A stretch of DNA of 64,000 nucleotides from Rebecca billardiae RCC1528 (taxonomy: Eukaryota > Haptophyta): assembly GCA_965240325.2 (NCBI GenBank), contig OZ251232.1, positions 2,046,001-2,110,000 of the forward strand, written 5' to 3'. A program made the position numbers and the translations under genes. The notes under the pieces were generated by a model. The model had not been told where the DNA came from, did no database searches, and was given only the letters and a program-made list of their open reading frames with translations. Of this stretch, positions 53,249-62,717 are shown one piece after another; position 1 is the first letter of the stretch; each line of letters begins with the position of its first letter.

Positions 53249-54847
53249 TCATCGCGCAGCTCGAGCGCGCGCGATGGCCAACCCCTGCCGCGCATCCTCG
53301 TCGTGCGGATGCGCCTCGACAAGCGCGGCAAAGTGCGCCTCGGCGCGCGCGAACGCGCCCGCGTTCAGAAGGAGCACGGCCAGATTGAAGCGCGCGCCGG
53401 CAGCGGTCGGCTCGATTTGAAGCGCGCGCTCGAGGGCGTCACGCGCGCGCGCGTCATCGCCCGCGCTGCGCAGCGCCGCGCCCAGGTTGGCGTGCATGGA
53501 CGCCGTCTCGGGGGCGAGCTGGACGGCGGCGGCGCACTCGCGCACGGCCTCCTCCGCGCGCGAGTCGTGCCCGTCCTCCGCGTGCAGCAGCAGCGCGCAC
53601 AGGTTGGTGTGCAGCTCGGCCAGCTCGGGCACTCGGCTCGCGGCCGCCGAGCCGAGCGGTGGCCGCGCCGAGTGCTCACCCGCGCCGGCTGCAGGGCACG
53701 CGCCGTCGGCGCCGGCGGCGGGCGCGTCGTCGAGCGCGCGGCGTGCGAGGGCGATGCCGGAGCGGAAGCTCGCCTCAGCCGCCTCGCGCTCGCCCCCGCT
53801 CGCCAGCAGCAGCCCGAGGTTGTTGTGCGCGCCCGCGCTCGGCCCAAGCTCGAGGGCGCGGCGGCAGGCGGCGCGCGCCTCGGCGGCCTCGGCCGGGGCG
53901 GCGCCGCCGCGCGCTCTGGCCTCCTCGTGCGCGTGCTGTGCTGCGCGGCCGAGGGCGGCGCACAGGTTGGCGAGCAGTGTCGCATCCTCCGCGCTCGCCT
54001 CGACCCCCGCCCGCGCGAGGTGCGGCGCCACGCGCAGCACCTCCGCCTCAAAGGCGGCGCGCGCCAGCTCCGCAGCCGTGTGCTCCCACGCAGCGTGCGC
54101 GGCGCGCTCTTCGCCCGCGCGCGGGCCGTGGCCGGCGGCGGCGTGCACGTCGGCGCCGCTCGCATCGGGCGCAGGGGGCTCGACGCGCACCGAGACGAAG
54201 CCCTGCCACACGTACCGCACGCCGCGCTCGAGCGCCGCGCCGCTGGAGTGCACCTGGCCGCCGTAGTACACCAGGGCATGCCCGCGCGCGGGCGGACGCA
54301 CGGTCGCGTTGGCGAGGTGTGCGAAGCGAGTGCCCACTCCGGCCGTCGGCGCGGCGGCGTCGGAGGCGTCGGTGCCACCGCCAAAGTCGGACGGATCCGA
54401 GAGCAGCACGTTGAACGTGAGCACGCCGTCGCCGTCCGTGTGCGCGCGCACGGCGCGAGCGCCACCCTCTGCCGCGCTGTACTTGATGATGTTCGACTCG
54501 TCGAGCTGGAGCTGCAGCGAGGGCGACGCGGCGGTGACGGGCGGGAGGTGATGCGCGCGAATGATGCGCCACAGCTCCTCGCGCCCGGCCGAGTCGAACC
54601 ACGCACGCGCCGACGCCACCTCGTCGAGCGGCACCTCGAGCGTCTCGTACCGCAGCACGCTGCGCCACCCGACCGCCGAGGCCTCGGCGTCGGCGATGAA
54701 CGCGTCGCACGTGCGCGCGTCCAGCAGCGGCGTGACGCTCACTGCGGCGAGCGGGCTGCTCACGAGCTCGCTTGGGCCACTGGTGGGCACGAGCACCGTG
54801 CTATCCACCACCGTGCTCAGAGCACACAGCGCGACGGCGGCCGCCAT
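53249..54847 (-). CDS. Secreted prolyl-4-hydroxylase-like oxygenase with C-terminal TPRs
   Basis: A 532-residue protein. It begins with a signal-peptide-like segment (MAAAVALCALSTVVDSTVLV), so entry into the secretory pathway is likely. The 2OG-Fe(II) domain covers about 35-220: His136 and Asp138 (RAHTDGDG), His200 (GQVHSSG) and a basic residue near 211 (GVRYVW) fit the iron and 2-oxoglutarate sites; the strand FNVLLSDPSDFGGGT is typical of prolyl 4-hydroxylases. After a spacer, TPR-like repeats occupy about 300-530 (ACRRALELGPSAGAHNNLGL, NLGAALRSAGDDARARDALE). The order (hydroxylase then TPR) differs from animal collagen P4H, whose peptide-binding TPR lies N-terminal. It is divergent from the DnaJ-TPR gene with 128 bp between start codons. 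Confidence 0.85.
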   Translation of the reverse strand: MAAAVALCALSTVVDSTVLVPTSGPSELVSSPLAAVSVTPLLDARTCDAFIADAEASAVGWRSVLRYETLEVPLDEVASARAWFDSAGREELWRIIRAHHLPPVTAASPSLQLQLDESNIIKYSAAEGGARAVRAHTDGDGVLTFNVLLSDPSDFGGGTDASDAAAPTAGVGTRFAHLANATVRPPARGHALVYYGGQVHSSGAALERGVRYVWQGFVSVRVEPPAPDASGADVHAAAGHGPRAGEERAAHAAWEHTAAELARAAFEAEVLRVAPHLARAGVEASAEDATLLANLCAALGRAAQHAHEEARARGGAAPAEAAEARAACRRALELGPSAGAHNNLGLLLASGGEREAAEASFRSGIALARRALDDAPAAGADGACPAAGAGEHSARPPLGSAAASRVPELAELHTNLCALLLHAEDGHDSRAEEAVRECAAAVQLAPETASMHANLGAALRSAGDDARARDALERALQIEPTAAGARFNLAVLLLNAGAFARAEAHFAALVEAHPHDEDARQGLAIARARAAR

Positions 54848-54975
54848 CGTGCCAAACAAACGCACACCCACGCCGCGAGTCGCACACAGTTCTTCACGCC
54901 CGTCTGGAGTCCAACGTTCGACAACGTACGCCAGGGAACTCGTCGAGACCTCGCCGCGAGGCGTGGGTGTGTGCG
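54848..54975. promoter_or_regulatory. 128-bp divergent promoter region
   Basis: Only 128 bp separate the start codons of two divergent genes (54847 minus, 54976 plus), so 5' UTRs and promoters must share this space. No TATA box is evident. Confidence 0.6.
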
Positions 54976-56091
54976 ATGAACGCGGAGGAGTGGTCGGCGT
55001 TCGTGATCCCAACGCTGCCGTTCGCAACGACCGATGCCGCCGCTGACTTCCTCGGCGTGCCGCCCGAGCAGCGCTCCGACAAGGAGCGGGTGAAGCAAGC
55101 GTACCGCAAGATGTGCCTGAAGACGCACCCGGACAAGAACCAGGGGCACGCCGAGAGGGCGGCGGAGGCGTTCCGCGCGGTGACGGCCGCGCTGCACACG
55201 CTCACCACGACCAACTTTGACTTCGAGCGCTGGGCGCGCAACTTCACCATCCCGCCGATGCAGTCGCTCGAGGACGTGCTGATGCTCGCGCTGCGCGGAG
55301 CGCACCCGGATGAGATCGAGGCGATGCTGCGGAAGCGCGGGGACTACCGCCCGCACCCCGAGTTCGGCGTGAACCTGTCGATCCCGTGGCACGCCGGCGG
55401 GCACGCCGACCCCGCGTGGGACGTGCCAGACTCGTCTGAGTTCACGACGACCAAGCAGATTGGCGCGAGCGCGCGAGCGCGCGCCGACGCCGGAGCGCTC
55501 GTTCGCGCTGGGGACACGGCCGAATCGCTGCTGTCGCGGCTGGGCGAGGACCGGGCCGTAGGGGCCTCGAGCAGCAGACCGTGGGAGACCGTCGGCGGCG
55601 TCGGCTTCGGCGGCGCCGGCGACACGGATGCTGGCGCGCCGCCGTACGTGCCGCCGACGCTGCGGCCCGACCTGCAGCCCGGAGACGCGACAGCCGCCGC
55701 CGAGGCGGACCGCTTCAACGACGAGGCAATCGGCGCGTTCAAGGCGGGCGATTACAGGCGAGCGCGCGAGTTGGGCAAGGAGGCCTCGCGACTCGCCCCC
55801 GACTCGGCCGTGTATGCGGCGAACGCCTCGGCTGCGGCGCTCAAGCTGGGCAAGGCGCGCGACGCGGCCAAGCTTGCCGAGCACGCGGTGGCGTGCGACG
55901 GCGCGTACGCAAAGGGGCTCCTGCGCGCGGCGCAGGCGCACCTCGCGCTCGAGACGCGCGAGTCCGTGCAGCAGGCGATCGACGAGTTCGCAAAGGTGCT
56001 CGTGCTCGACCCGGAGAGCAAGGCGGCGAAGAAGGGGCGCAAGGAGGCGTTGCTCACATGGGAGGCCGACTTCGAGGATGAGGATGACTGA
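54976..56091 (+). CDS. DnaJ (J-domain) co-chaperone with TPR repeats
   Basis: A 371-residue protein. The J domain is N-terminal (about 20-75): YRKMCLKTHPDKNQGHAER with the HPD triad at 51-53, which stimulates Hsp70 ATPase. The middle is a low-complexity linker (130-235). TPR-like helices occupy about 243-355 (EADRFNDEAIGAFKAGDYRR, KLGKARDAAKLAEHAVACDG), expected to bind Hsp70/Hsp90 tails or clients. The end is acidic (DFEDEDD). The ATG at 54976 is preferred over upstream in-frame codons because the J domain starts just after it. J-before-TPR order differs from DNAJC7 and DNAJC3, where TPRs come first. No signal peptide, so probably cytosolic or nuclear. Confidence 0.9.
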   Translation: MNAEEWSAFVIPTLPFATTDAAADFLGVPPEQRSDKERVKQAYRKMCLKTHPDKNQGHAERAAEAFRAVTAALHTLTTTNFDFERWARNFTIPPMQSLEDVLMLALRGAHPDEIEAMLRKRGDYRPHPEFGVNLSIPWHAGGHADPAWDVPDSSEFTTTKQIGASARARADAGALVRAGDTAESLLSRLGEDRAVGASSSRPWETVGGVGFGGAGDTDAGAPPYVPPTLRPDLQPGDATAAAEADRFNDEAIGAFKAGDYRRARELGKEASRLAPDSAVYAANASAAALKLGKARDAAKLAEHAVACDGAYAKGLLRAAQAHLALETRESVQQAIDEFAKVLVLDPESKAAKKGRKEALLTWEADFEDEDD

Positions 56092-56537
56092 TACGAGCGC
56101 CGGCTGCACTCACGCAGCGGGGACGACGCTCCGACTCAGCGACCCGGACCGGGACCAGGCTCGAGCTCAGCGCACGCAGTGTAGTAGCTAGTAGCAGGAT
56201 ATTCAGCGCGCGGCATTACATCAGAAGTGGCGACAGAGCGCATGCATTGTAGCAGTTGAACATCGTCAGCCGTCTACTAGCTCACGTCACACGTGGCACG
56301 CTGGCATCACGTCACGACACGTGACTCTGTCGTGAGTCAAGAGTGTCAAGACGGTGAGTCAGAGTGACGCGGCGTCACCGCGTCACTCTCGCCTCTCGGA
56401 CGGCTCGGTTCGGCTGGCACTCTGTCGCTGGCAATAATATTTAATATAATACATCACGTACAATATGCTACAGACGACGAGTCAGCGCTCTCACTAACTC
56501 TGAGCCGCATCATCTGACGCGCGATCATCATCAACGA
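56092..56537. other. Intergenic region between convergent genes
   Basis: Contains an AT-rich block near 56434-56465 (AATAATATTTAATATAATAC) that may serve 3'-end formation for both convergent genes, and repeated GTCAC/GTGAC motifs around 56285-56385. No gene. Confidence 0.5.
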
Positions 56538-59500
56538 TCAGTGGTCGCTCCCCTCCCCTCCCGAGCCCTCGCCTTCAGAGCCCCCCTTGGAGCCGTCGCC
56601 CTCCGACGGGTCTTTGCTCCCGGAGCCGCCCGATCCCGTCCCGCCGGAGCCGCCCGAGCCGACACCGGTCGAGCGCGGCTCGGAACCAGAGCGCTTGCCC
56701 TGCGCGGATGCCGTCGATGTTGGCTCAGGGCGCACGCCGACAGGGCTGCGGTTCTCGTTGGCGTCAGCCGCGTGCATGCCAAGTGCGCCACGCCGGCGTG
56801 CGCCGCGCTCGTCCGACGAGTAGCGTGCGCTGCGCGTGACCAGCTGCGCGCACGTGCAATCGGGGGCGTGCGGCGCGAGGCGGGGGAGAGTGCGGTGAGC
56901 GCGCAAGCCCCCAGCTGGAGCCGCTGCGCGCGCGCGCGCGAGCGCAGGCGCACACCTTCTTGGCGATTTGGAGGATCAGCATCTCCAGGCTCTCCTCGGC
57001 GAGCAGGTGCTGTTCCTTGGTCCTGTTGGGCACGCGGCCGGCGGAGCGCACACGCACAGCGCGGCACGGCACGTCAGACGCGATGCGATGGGGCGCGGCG
57101 CTGGGCATGGCGAGCGCGCGAAGCACGCACCGCTGGAATCGATCCTCGAGCTCGTTGAGCATCGCGGTCATCTCCTGCACCCACAGCGCATGCTGCTGCT
57201 GCGCGTTGCTCGTGTACAGCGCGCGGCGCGGGCGGTTGACCCCGCCCATCGCCAGCGCAACCTCTGTGGCCGTGTGCGGCGTCCGCACGACCAGCTGCTC
57301 GGCCTCGTGGCCGTGCGCTCCCACGGCGCCCGAGTACACGCCGCCGGAGCCCGAGGCAGGGCCGCCGCCCGTCGCCACACCGACCGTGCTCGGCGAGGGC
57401 GCGCGCAACGTCGAGCCCGACACGGGCATGGACGCGTCGCGCTGCCGGCTGGCCGCGCGCAGCTTGCTCGGTCGGCGGATCAGGTGGAGCCGCTCGCGCC
57501 CGAGCTCGCGCGTGAAGTCGCGGTGCGCAAACTCCAGCCGCGCGTCGAGGCACGACGGGTTGGCGAACCGGGCGAAGCTGTACGTGGACAGCTGCTGCGT
57601 GAACGACGTGAGCTGATTGTGCTTGAAGTAGTTCGGCAGCACCTCGCTCGCCAGTTGGTCGGTGTCTGCGCGGGCGCGGGCGTGGCGGCGCGGGCGAGAG
57701 CGCGCGCGAGGTGGGTTGAGCACGCGTGCGCCTCGCGCCACCGCGTGCGGCGAGTGCGTGGGCGCAGGGTGCAGCCAGGCGCTGCGCGGCGCGCGCGCGC
57801 ACCATTGATGACGAACGACTTCCCCGACGGCGCCCAGCGGATGCAGTAGTCCGTCGCGCTCGAGCACACCATGTCGTACAGCTTGAGCACGAACGGCGCG
57901 ATGCGCAGCTTCACGACCGCGGCCGCGTCCGAGAGCGAGCCGCCTGCGTCGTGCGACGTCGACGGGTTGCCGCCGCGCGGGTCGCTCATGCACGCGGAGG
58001 GCTCGCGCGCGCGGCTCGAGACGTTTCCGCGCGAGCTCGACGCCACGGGCTCCCCGCTGCGCTCCGTCGCGACGGGCGGCGAGTGCGTGGGCGCGCTGCC
58101 GACCGCGTCGAGCAGCGGCCGGAGGGACGCGCGGACGCTCTCCGGCAGCCGGCCGGCGGCCGCGACCGTCGCGGCCAGCGCCATCACGTCCTGCTGCTCG
58201 AGCGCCGGCGCGCCGGCGCTCGCCGCCGCGGAGCTCGAGGGCACGAGCGCCTGCGCCGAGGCGTCGGCCGGCGTCGCCGGCAGCGGCGAGGAGACGGCGG
58301 TGGACGCGGGTGGCATCAGCGAGGCCATCACGCGCTCCATCGACGGCAGCAGCGACGTGAGGAACTGCGGCCGCGAGATGCCCGCGTAGTGCGACGGGCG
58401 CTCGCCCGCGGCGTCGCTGAGCGGCGCGACGCAGAGCATGTTCATGAACGGCCTGCGCGCGCGCGTGTAGTTGAGCACCATCACCGTGATCGACTGGTTC
58501 TGGCTGACCGCCTCGGACAGCTTGGCGAGCACCTGCCGGCACGTGCCCGGCCCCTGCAGCACCGCGCACGTCTTGCCGATGATCTCGTCGCGGCGCCAGC
58601 CGCACAGCGCGGTCCACGCGTCGTTCACGTGGACGATGCGGAAGGGCGGGTGCGGCTCGGTCACGACGAGCACCTCGCCCACCACGCGCAGCGCCGCGTC
58701 CAGCGTGAGCGGCATCGAGAAGCGGCTGAGGTCGGCGTTCACGACCTCGCGCGTCTCCTGCGCGCCCGCCGGCTGCGCGCCCGCGGCCGGCGCCTGCGCG
58801 GGCTGCTGCGCAACCGGCCGCTGCGCCGCCGGCGTCGCGTCGCGCATGGGCTCCGCGACTGCTGTGTCGCCGCCGCCCGCATCCTCCATCACCGCGTCCT
58901 CACCGTCGGCAGCTTGCTGCTGCTGCTGCTGCTGCGCTCGGCTCGCCGGCTGCGGCTGCGCGTCCGCGGGCGGCGACGTGCCCGAGTCGTGCACCGCGTC
59001 CGAGGGGCGCTGCGTCTTGTTCGGACGCGCGCCTCGACTGTCCGTCGAGCCCGAATCGTTCTCGCCGTCACGCGCGGACTCGCCCCCATCGTCCGCGGGC
59101 TGTGCCTCCGGCGGCAGCCCCGCCGCCACGTGCGAGGGCGGCGTGCCCTGGTGCGACGGCGGCGCACGCGCGCGCTTCACGTGCGCGGCGGCGTCATCCG
59201 CGTCGGCGTCGGGCATCGGCGCGTCGGGCAGCGCGGCGTCACGAGGAGGAGCCCCGTGCTCCGCGGGTCTGGCGCGCTCCGGCGGGAGCGCCGCCGCCGT
59301 CACGCTGGCCGGCTGCAGCGCCATTTGTGTTGGCAGCGGCGGCACGGGCGTCGGCTCCGCGGCGCGCGCGCCCGCGGCCGTGCCGACAGCGCTCGCGATG
59401 ATCGGGCATCGTCGGCGGCGTGGCGGCACGACCAACGGCGCTCCGCTCGCGCGCTCCTCCTCCAGTGGCGTCACCTTCAGCGTGCCGATGTAGTGCGTCA

Positions 59501-59834
59501 CGTCGCCGCGGTGCCCGCGCACGGGCTGCAGCGACAGCGCGTTTCGGAATGCGGTGCCGTCCTTGCGGTAGTTGACGAGCTGCACGGCGTGCGTTTTGCT
59601 CGCCAGCACCGCGTCGCGCAGCGGGCCGAGCAGCGATGCGTCTGTCTGCCTGCCCTGCAGCATGCGGCACGTGCGGCCGAGCGCCTCGGCCGCCGTGTAG
59701 CCGCACGCCTGCTCCCACGCGGCGTTGACGTGCGTGATGACGAAGGGCGGGCGCGCCTCCGTCACCACGACGGGTAAAGAGGCGCTTGGCAAGCGTGCCA
59801 GCGCCTCGGCCAGCTCGACTGGCCTGTCGTTCAT
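56538..59834 (-). CDS. LOV-LOV-HSF transcription factor (putative blue-light photoreceptor)
   Basis: Predicted exons 59834-57803, 57665-56956 and 56843-56538; introns of 137 and 112 bp have GTGCGC/GTGTGC donors, CAG acceptors and consistent phase, giving about 1015 residues. A first PAS/LOV domain (about 22-123) has GRTCRMLQGRQTD with the adduct-type Cys56, NYRKDGTAF (Asn88) and Asn98; the usual flipping Gln is Leu119. A Pro/Ala/Gln-rich linker (with KRAR and a Q7 run) leads to a second PAS/LOV (about 387-487) with GKTCAVLQG (Cys423), Asn455 and Asn465, but Ala replaces the Arg after Cys. The HSF-type DNA-binding domain (646-742) includes FVLKLYDMV, LPNYFKHNQLTSF and LHLIRR, and is split by intron 1. 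Its recognition helix reads SFTQQLS instead of SFVRQLN. Helical stretches (about 825-915) and a Gly/Ser/acidic tail follow. The first ATG of the LOV frame, 59834, is taken as start; the frame is open upstream to 60116, but that part has foreign composition. Confidence 0.85.
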
Positions 59835-60830
59835 GCGTTCGATGGCTGAGAGTTGCCCGGTGACCCGAGCGGGGGGGCGTGTGTGATGAGTCCCCTTCTG
59901 CTTGCTTCTCCTTTTCCAAATGGAGTGCTTCTCAATGAGCGGACGCAGGTCGGCGGCGTCCGATTGGTGGCTTTGGCGGAGATCGATTGGAGGCTCATTT
60001 GCCGCCAAATGACATTCCAGCCAATCACCGTTCAGGCAGCACAATCTTGTAAAATCTCGACCAAACGGTCCATCATGAATATCGAATGCCTTGATCGGAT
60101 TTGCAATCTTCCACACGGCAACTTACTTGCTCCCCGAGTTACTTTTATTACTCCGCGTACTCGCCTTTCCGTCGTCGGTTGGGGTTTCGATGTCGTTCGG
60201 AAGAATTCGTGGTGTGGCTTTGGTGGAACCGTATAGTAAGCGCATAGGCCAAATTCCTCCTTCGAGCTTGGGGTGTGAGCGATCATACCGGTTCGTGAGT
60301 CCGTTCATTCCTTCGGTGAGTCTGGGGAGGATTGATGATGAGATGGCGATTGGTTGCTCTTCTCCCAAATGAATGGGACTGCCTCTTGAACCGTCGTTAC
60401 CCAGATTTGGCGTTCATAATCATCACGCATCTCATCTCCAGGCGAGAGATCCACATCTGATTCTCAAAAGAATATGGGGAGATTGCCGGCTAACCACCCA
60501 TCTTGCCCAATCCAAGGGTCCCAATCCATCCCAGACTGACCTCCTCTCCGCCATTGTTGCCGCTCGCCAACGCCACGCCCCCGCCGCTAACGGAGCGCAT
60601 GTGCCAGCATACCCGCCGCGATCAGCAATCAGATCGGCGCAGCGATGGCCGACGCTGACCGCCCGGCCACTTGCTGGGCGCATCACATGGCATGGCCGCG
60701 CGGATGACGAGGCAGGCGCCCCACCGCGAACGAGGCGCCGGCGCGGCACCGTCTTACCGGGCCGAGCCCGAGGCGCGGCACGGCGGCCCCCGACACGGTC
60801 TGCACTACAACGTGGTCTGCACGCGCGCGC
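59835..60830. other. Low-GC island upstream of the LOV-HSF gene
   Basis: About 59890-60560 has markedly lower GC and different word usage from all neighbours. On the minus strand, 60123-60368 reads protein-like sequence (WPMRLLYGSTKATPRILPND) and stops at a strong donor, AAGTAAGT near 60122. On the plus strand 59853-60236 and 60091-60372 are also open. No family was recognised. It may be an inserted fragment or an upstream exon. The remainder to 60830 is the 3' flank of CCDC77. Confidence 0.45.
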
Positions 60831-62717
60831 TCAGGCGTCGGCGTCCGACTCGTCGTCCCCGCCGTCGTGGTGCTCGCCAAAAGAGGCGCCGTCGGCCATC
60901 TTGCGCTCGAGCTCAAAGAGCCGCTCGCGGATCGCGCGAAGTGTGCCTTCGTCTGGCGCGGGCGCGTCCTCGGCCGCGCGGCGCGCGTCGTGCGCCGCGT
61001 CACGCCGCGCCGACGCCTTGCCTGCGACGGGCGCGCTCGGGCGCGCGGTGGAGCGGTGCTCGCGCACGGACGTGGCGGGCCGGCGGGCCGGCGGCGTGTT
61101 TGCGCGCGCGTACGCGCCGGCTGCGGGCGCGCTGGCAGCGGCGATGGCGGCGGCGTTGGCGGCGGCATGCTTGTGCCAGGCCTTCTCCGCACGCTCGAGC
61201 ATGCGGCGCAGCTGCGACGCGTCGCGTGTGAAGCCCTCGACGTCGAGCGCGCGCCGCACCTCCAGCCGGCGCAGCTGCTCGCGCAGCCCGCGCACCGTCG
61301 CCTCGAGCGCGGCGATGCGCGCTGCGGACGCCTGCTCGAGCGCGCGATGCTTCTCGGCGAGCAGCTCCTTCGCCTCCTCCGCCGTGTGCAGCTGCGTGCG
61401 GTAGTGCGCCTCGCGCAGCTCGGCGCGCGAGAGGCCGCCCTCCTGCGCCTCCTCCTGCGCGCGCTGCGCTGCCGCCGCCGTCGCCGTCGACGCCGCCGTG
61501 CCCTTCTCGCCGCCGGCGCCGCCGCCCGAGAGGTGCCTCGTCGCCGAGGCCGCGCGCAGGCGCTGCGGGAGGGAGCGCGCGCGACGCGCGATCGCGGGCG
61601 GGGGCGCGGGGTGAGCGCGCGCGGCGTGCGCCGGCCCGCGCGGGGTGCGCGCCGCGCGCACCGTGAGCTCCTCGCGGTCGTGCCGCTCGCGCTTGCTCGC
61701 CTCGTGCCGCAGCTTGAGGTAGTCGCGCATCGTCGCGGCGAGCGTCTGCTGCGCGGTCTGCAGCCGCTTGGCGTCGACCTCGTGCGCGGCGCGCGCGTTG
61801 GAGAGCTCGGCAGCCACGTCCTCCTCGCGCCGGCGCCGGTCTTCGAGCATCGCCGAGATGCGCTGCGTGGCGAGCTGCTCGTGCTCGCGCAGCTGCTGCC
61901 TCAGGTTCGCGACGCTCACGACGAGCGACTCGACCTTCTCGTTGGGCAGGTACACCGTGCGCAGCACGCGCCCGCTGCTCACGCCCACGCCGGCAGCGCC
62001 GGGCTCGGTGGGCGCGCCGGCGGACGAGGGGCGCGTCGACCGACGCAGCGCGCCGCGCAGCGACACGTCCGCGTCCGCCTCGGCCGCCCCGACGACGAGC
62101 TTCTCGGGCGCGCGCTCGTCGCGCGCGCGCGCAGAGCCCGCGCCGCGCGCGCGCGCCGAGTTGTTGCGCTTGGCGTGCGCGCCGCCCACGCCCTTGCGCG
62201 CGCGCGGCGACACGCCGGTGCCGGCGCGAGCGCCCGCGTATTCCGGCGCGAGCCGCTCGGCGGCACCCACGCCGAGCGCGTGTGGGAAGCGCGTGATGCC
62301 GTCGGGCGGCTGGTCGTGCTCGATCGTGAGCTCCTGCGCGACCGGCTGGTGCAGCGCGAGCAGGTGGCCCATCTTGCGCTGGTCTTCGAGCTCGCGCAGC
62401 CTGAGGGCGTCGTTCTCGGCCTGAACCTTCAGCCGCGCTTCGCGCTCCTCCCACAGGAACATGTGCGCGTCGCTCAGGGCCTTCCGCAGCTGCGCATTCT
62501 CGGCCTCGCGCTTGCGCGCCTCCCACTGGGCGGCGTGAACGTCCGCCTGCCCGGCAAGCCGCTGCTCGACCCAGGCCTGCACGTCGGCGAGCTCGCGCTC
62601 GGCGTGCTCGACACGCTGCTTGTAGTACGCCAGGCGCGACTCGAGGTTGAGGCGCTCCGCGAGCCCGTCGCCCAGGTCCTCGCCCACCGCCGCCAGGGCG
62701 CCGCCGGCGCCCGGCAT
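60831..62717 (-). CDS. CCDC77: Coiled-coil domain-containing protein 77, centrosome/basal-body protein
   Basis: A 628-residue, mostly coiled-coil protein. The segment at about residues 70-135 matches the conserved CCDC77 core: AQLRKALSDAHMFLWEEREA, KVQAENDALRLRELEDQRKM and GHLLAL. A conserved N-terminal helix (LAYYKQRVEHAERELADVQA) precedes it. The middle has a basic disordered insert (about 155-240) and further coiled coils around 255-350, 435-500 (AHYRTQLHTAEEAKELLAEK) and 500-545. The family is found in ciliated organisms and localises to centrosomes/basal bodies, so the source cell probably has flagella. The ATG at 62717 (MPGAGGALAAVGEDLGD) starts just before the conserved part; upstream in-frame codons reach 62906. 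It is divergent from BMS1 with 236 bp between starts. Confidence 0.85.
   Translation of the reverse strand: MPGAGGALAAVGEDLGDGLAERLNLESRLAYYKQRVEHAERELADVQAWVEQRLAGQADVHAAQWEARKREAENAQLRKALSDAHMFLWEEREARLKVQAENDALRLRELEDQRKMGHLLALHQPVAQELTIEHDQPPDGITRFPHALGVGAAERLAPEYAGARAGTGVSPRARKGVGGAHAKRNNSARARGAGSARARDERAPEKLVVGAAEADADVSLRGALRRSTRPSSAGAPTEPGAAGVGVSSGRVLRTVYLPNEKVESLVVSVANLRQQLREHEQLATQRISAMLEDRRRREEDVAAELSNARAAHEVDAKRLQTAQQTLAATMRDYLKLRHEASKRERHDREELTVRAARTPRGPAHAARAHPAPPPAIARRARSLPQRLRAASATRHLSGGGAGGEKGTAASTATAAAAQRAQEEAQEGGLSRAELREAHYRTQLHTAEEAKELLAEKHRALEQASAARIAALEATVRGLREQLRRLEVRRALDVEGFTRDASQLRRMLERAEKAWHKHAAANAAAIAAASAPAAGAYARANTPPARRPATSVREHRSTARPSAPVAGKASARRDAAHDARRAAEDAPAPDEGTLRAIRERLFELERKMADGASFGEHHDGGDDESDADA

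Noticed and set aside
59835-60116. Extending the LOV-HSF protein to an upstream in-frame codon at 60116
   Set aside because: The added segment lies partly in the low-GC island, has different composition and shows no conserved features; the ATG at 59834 precedes the LOV domain closely.
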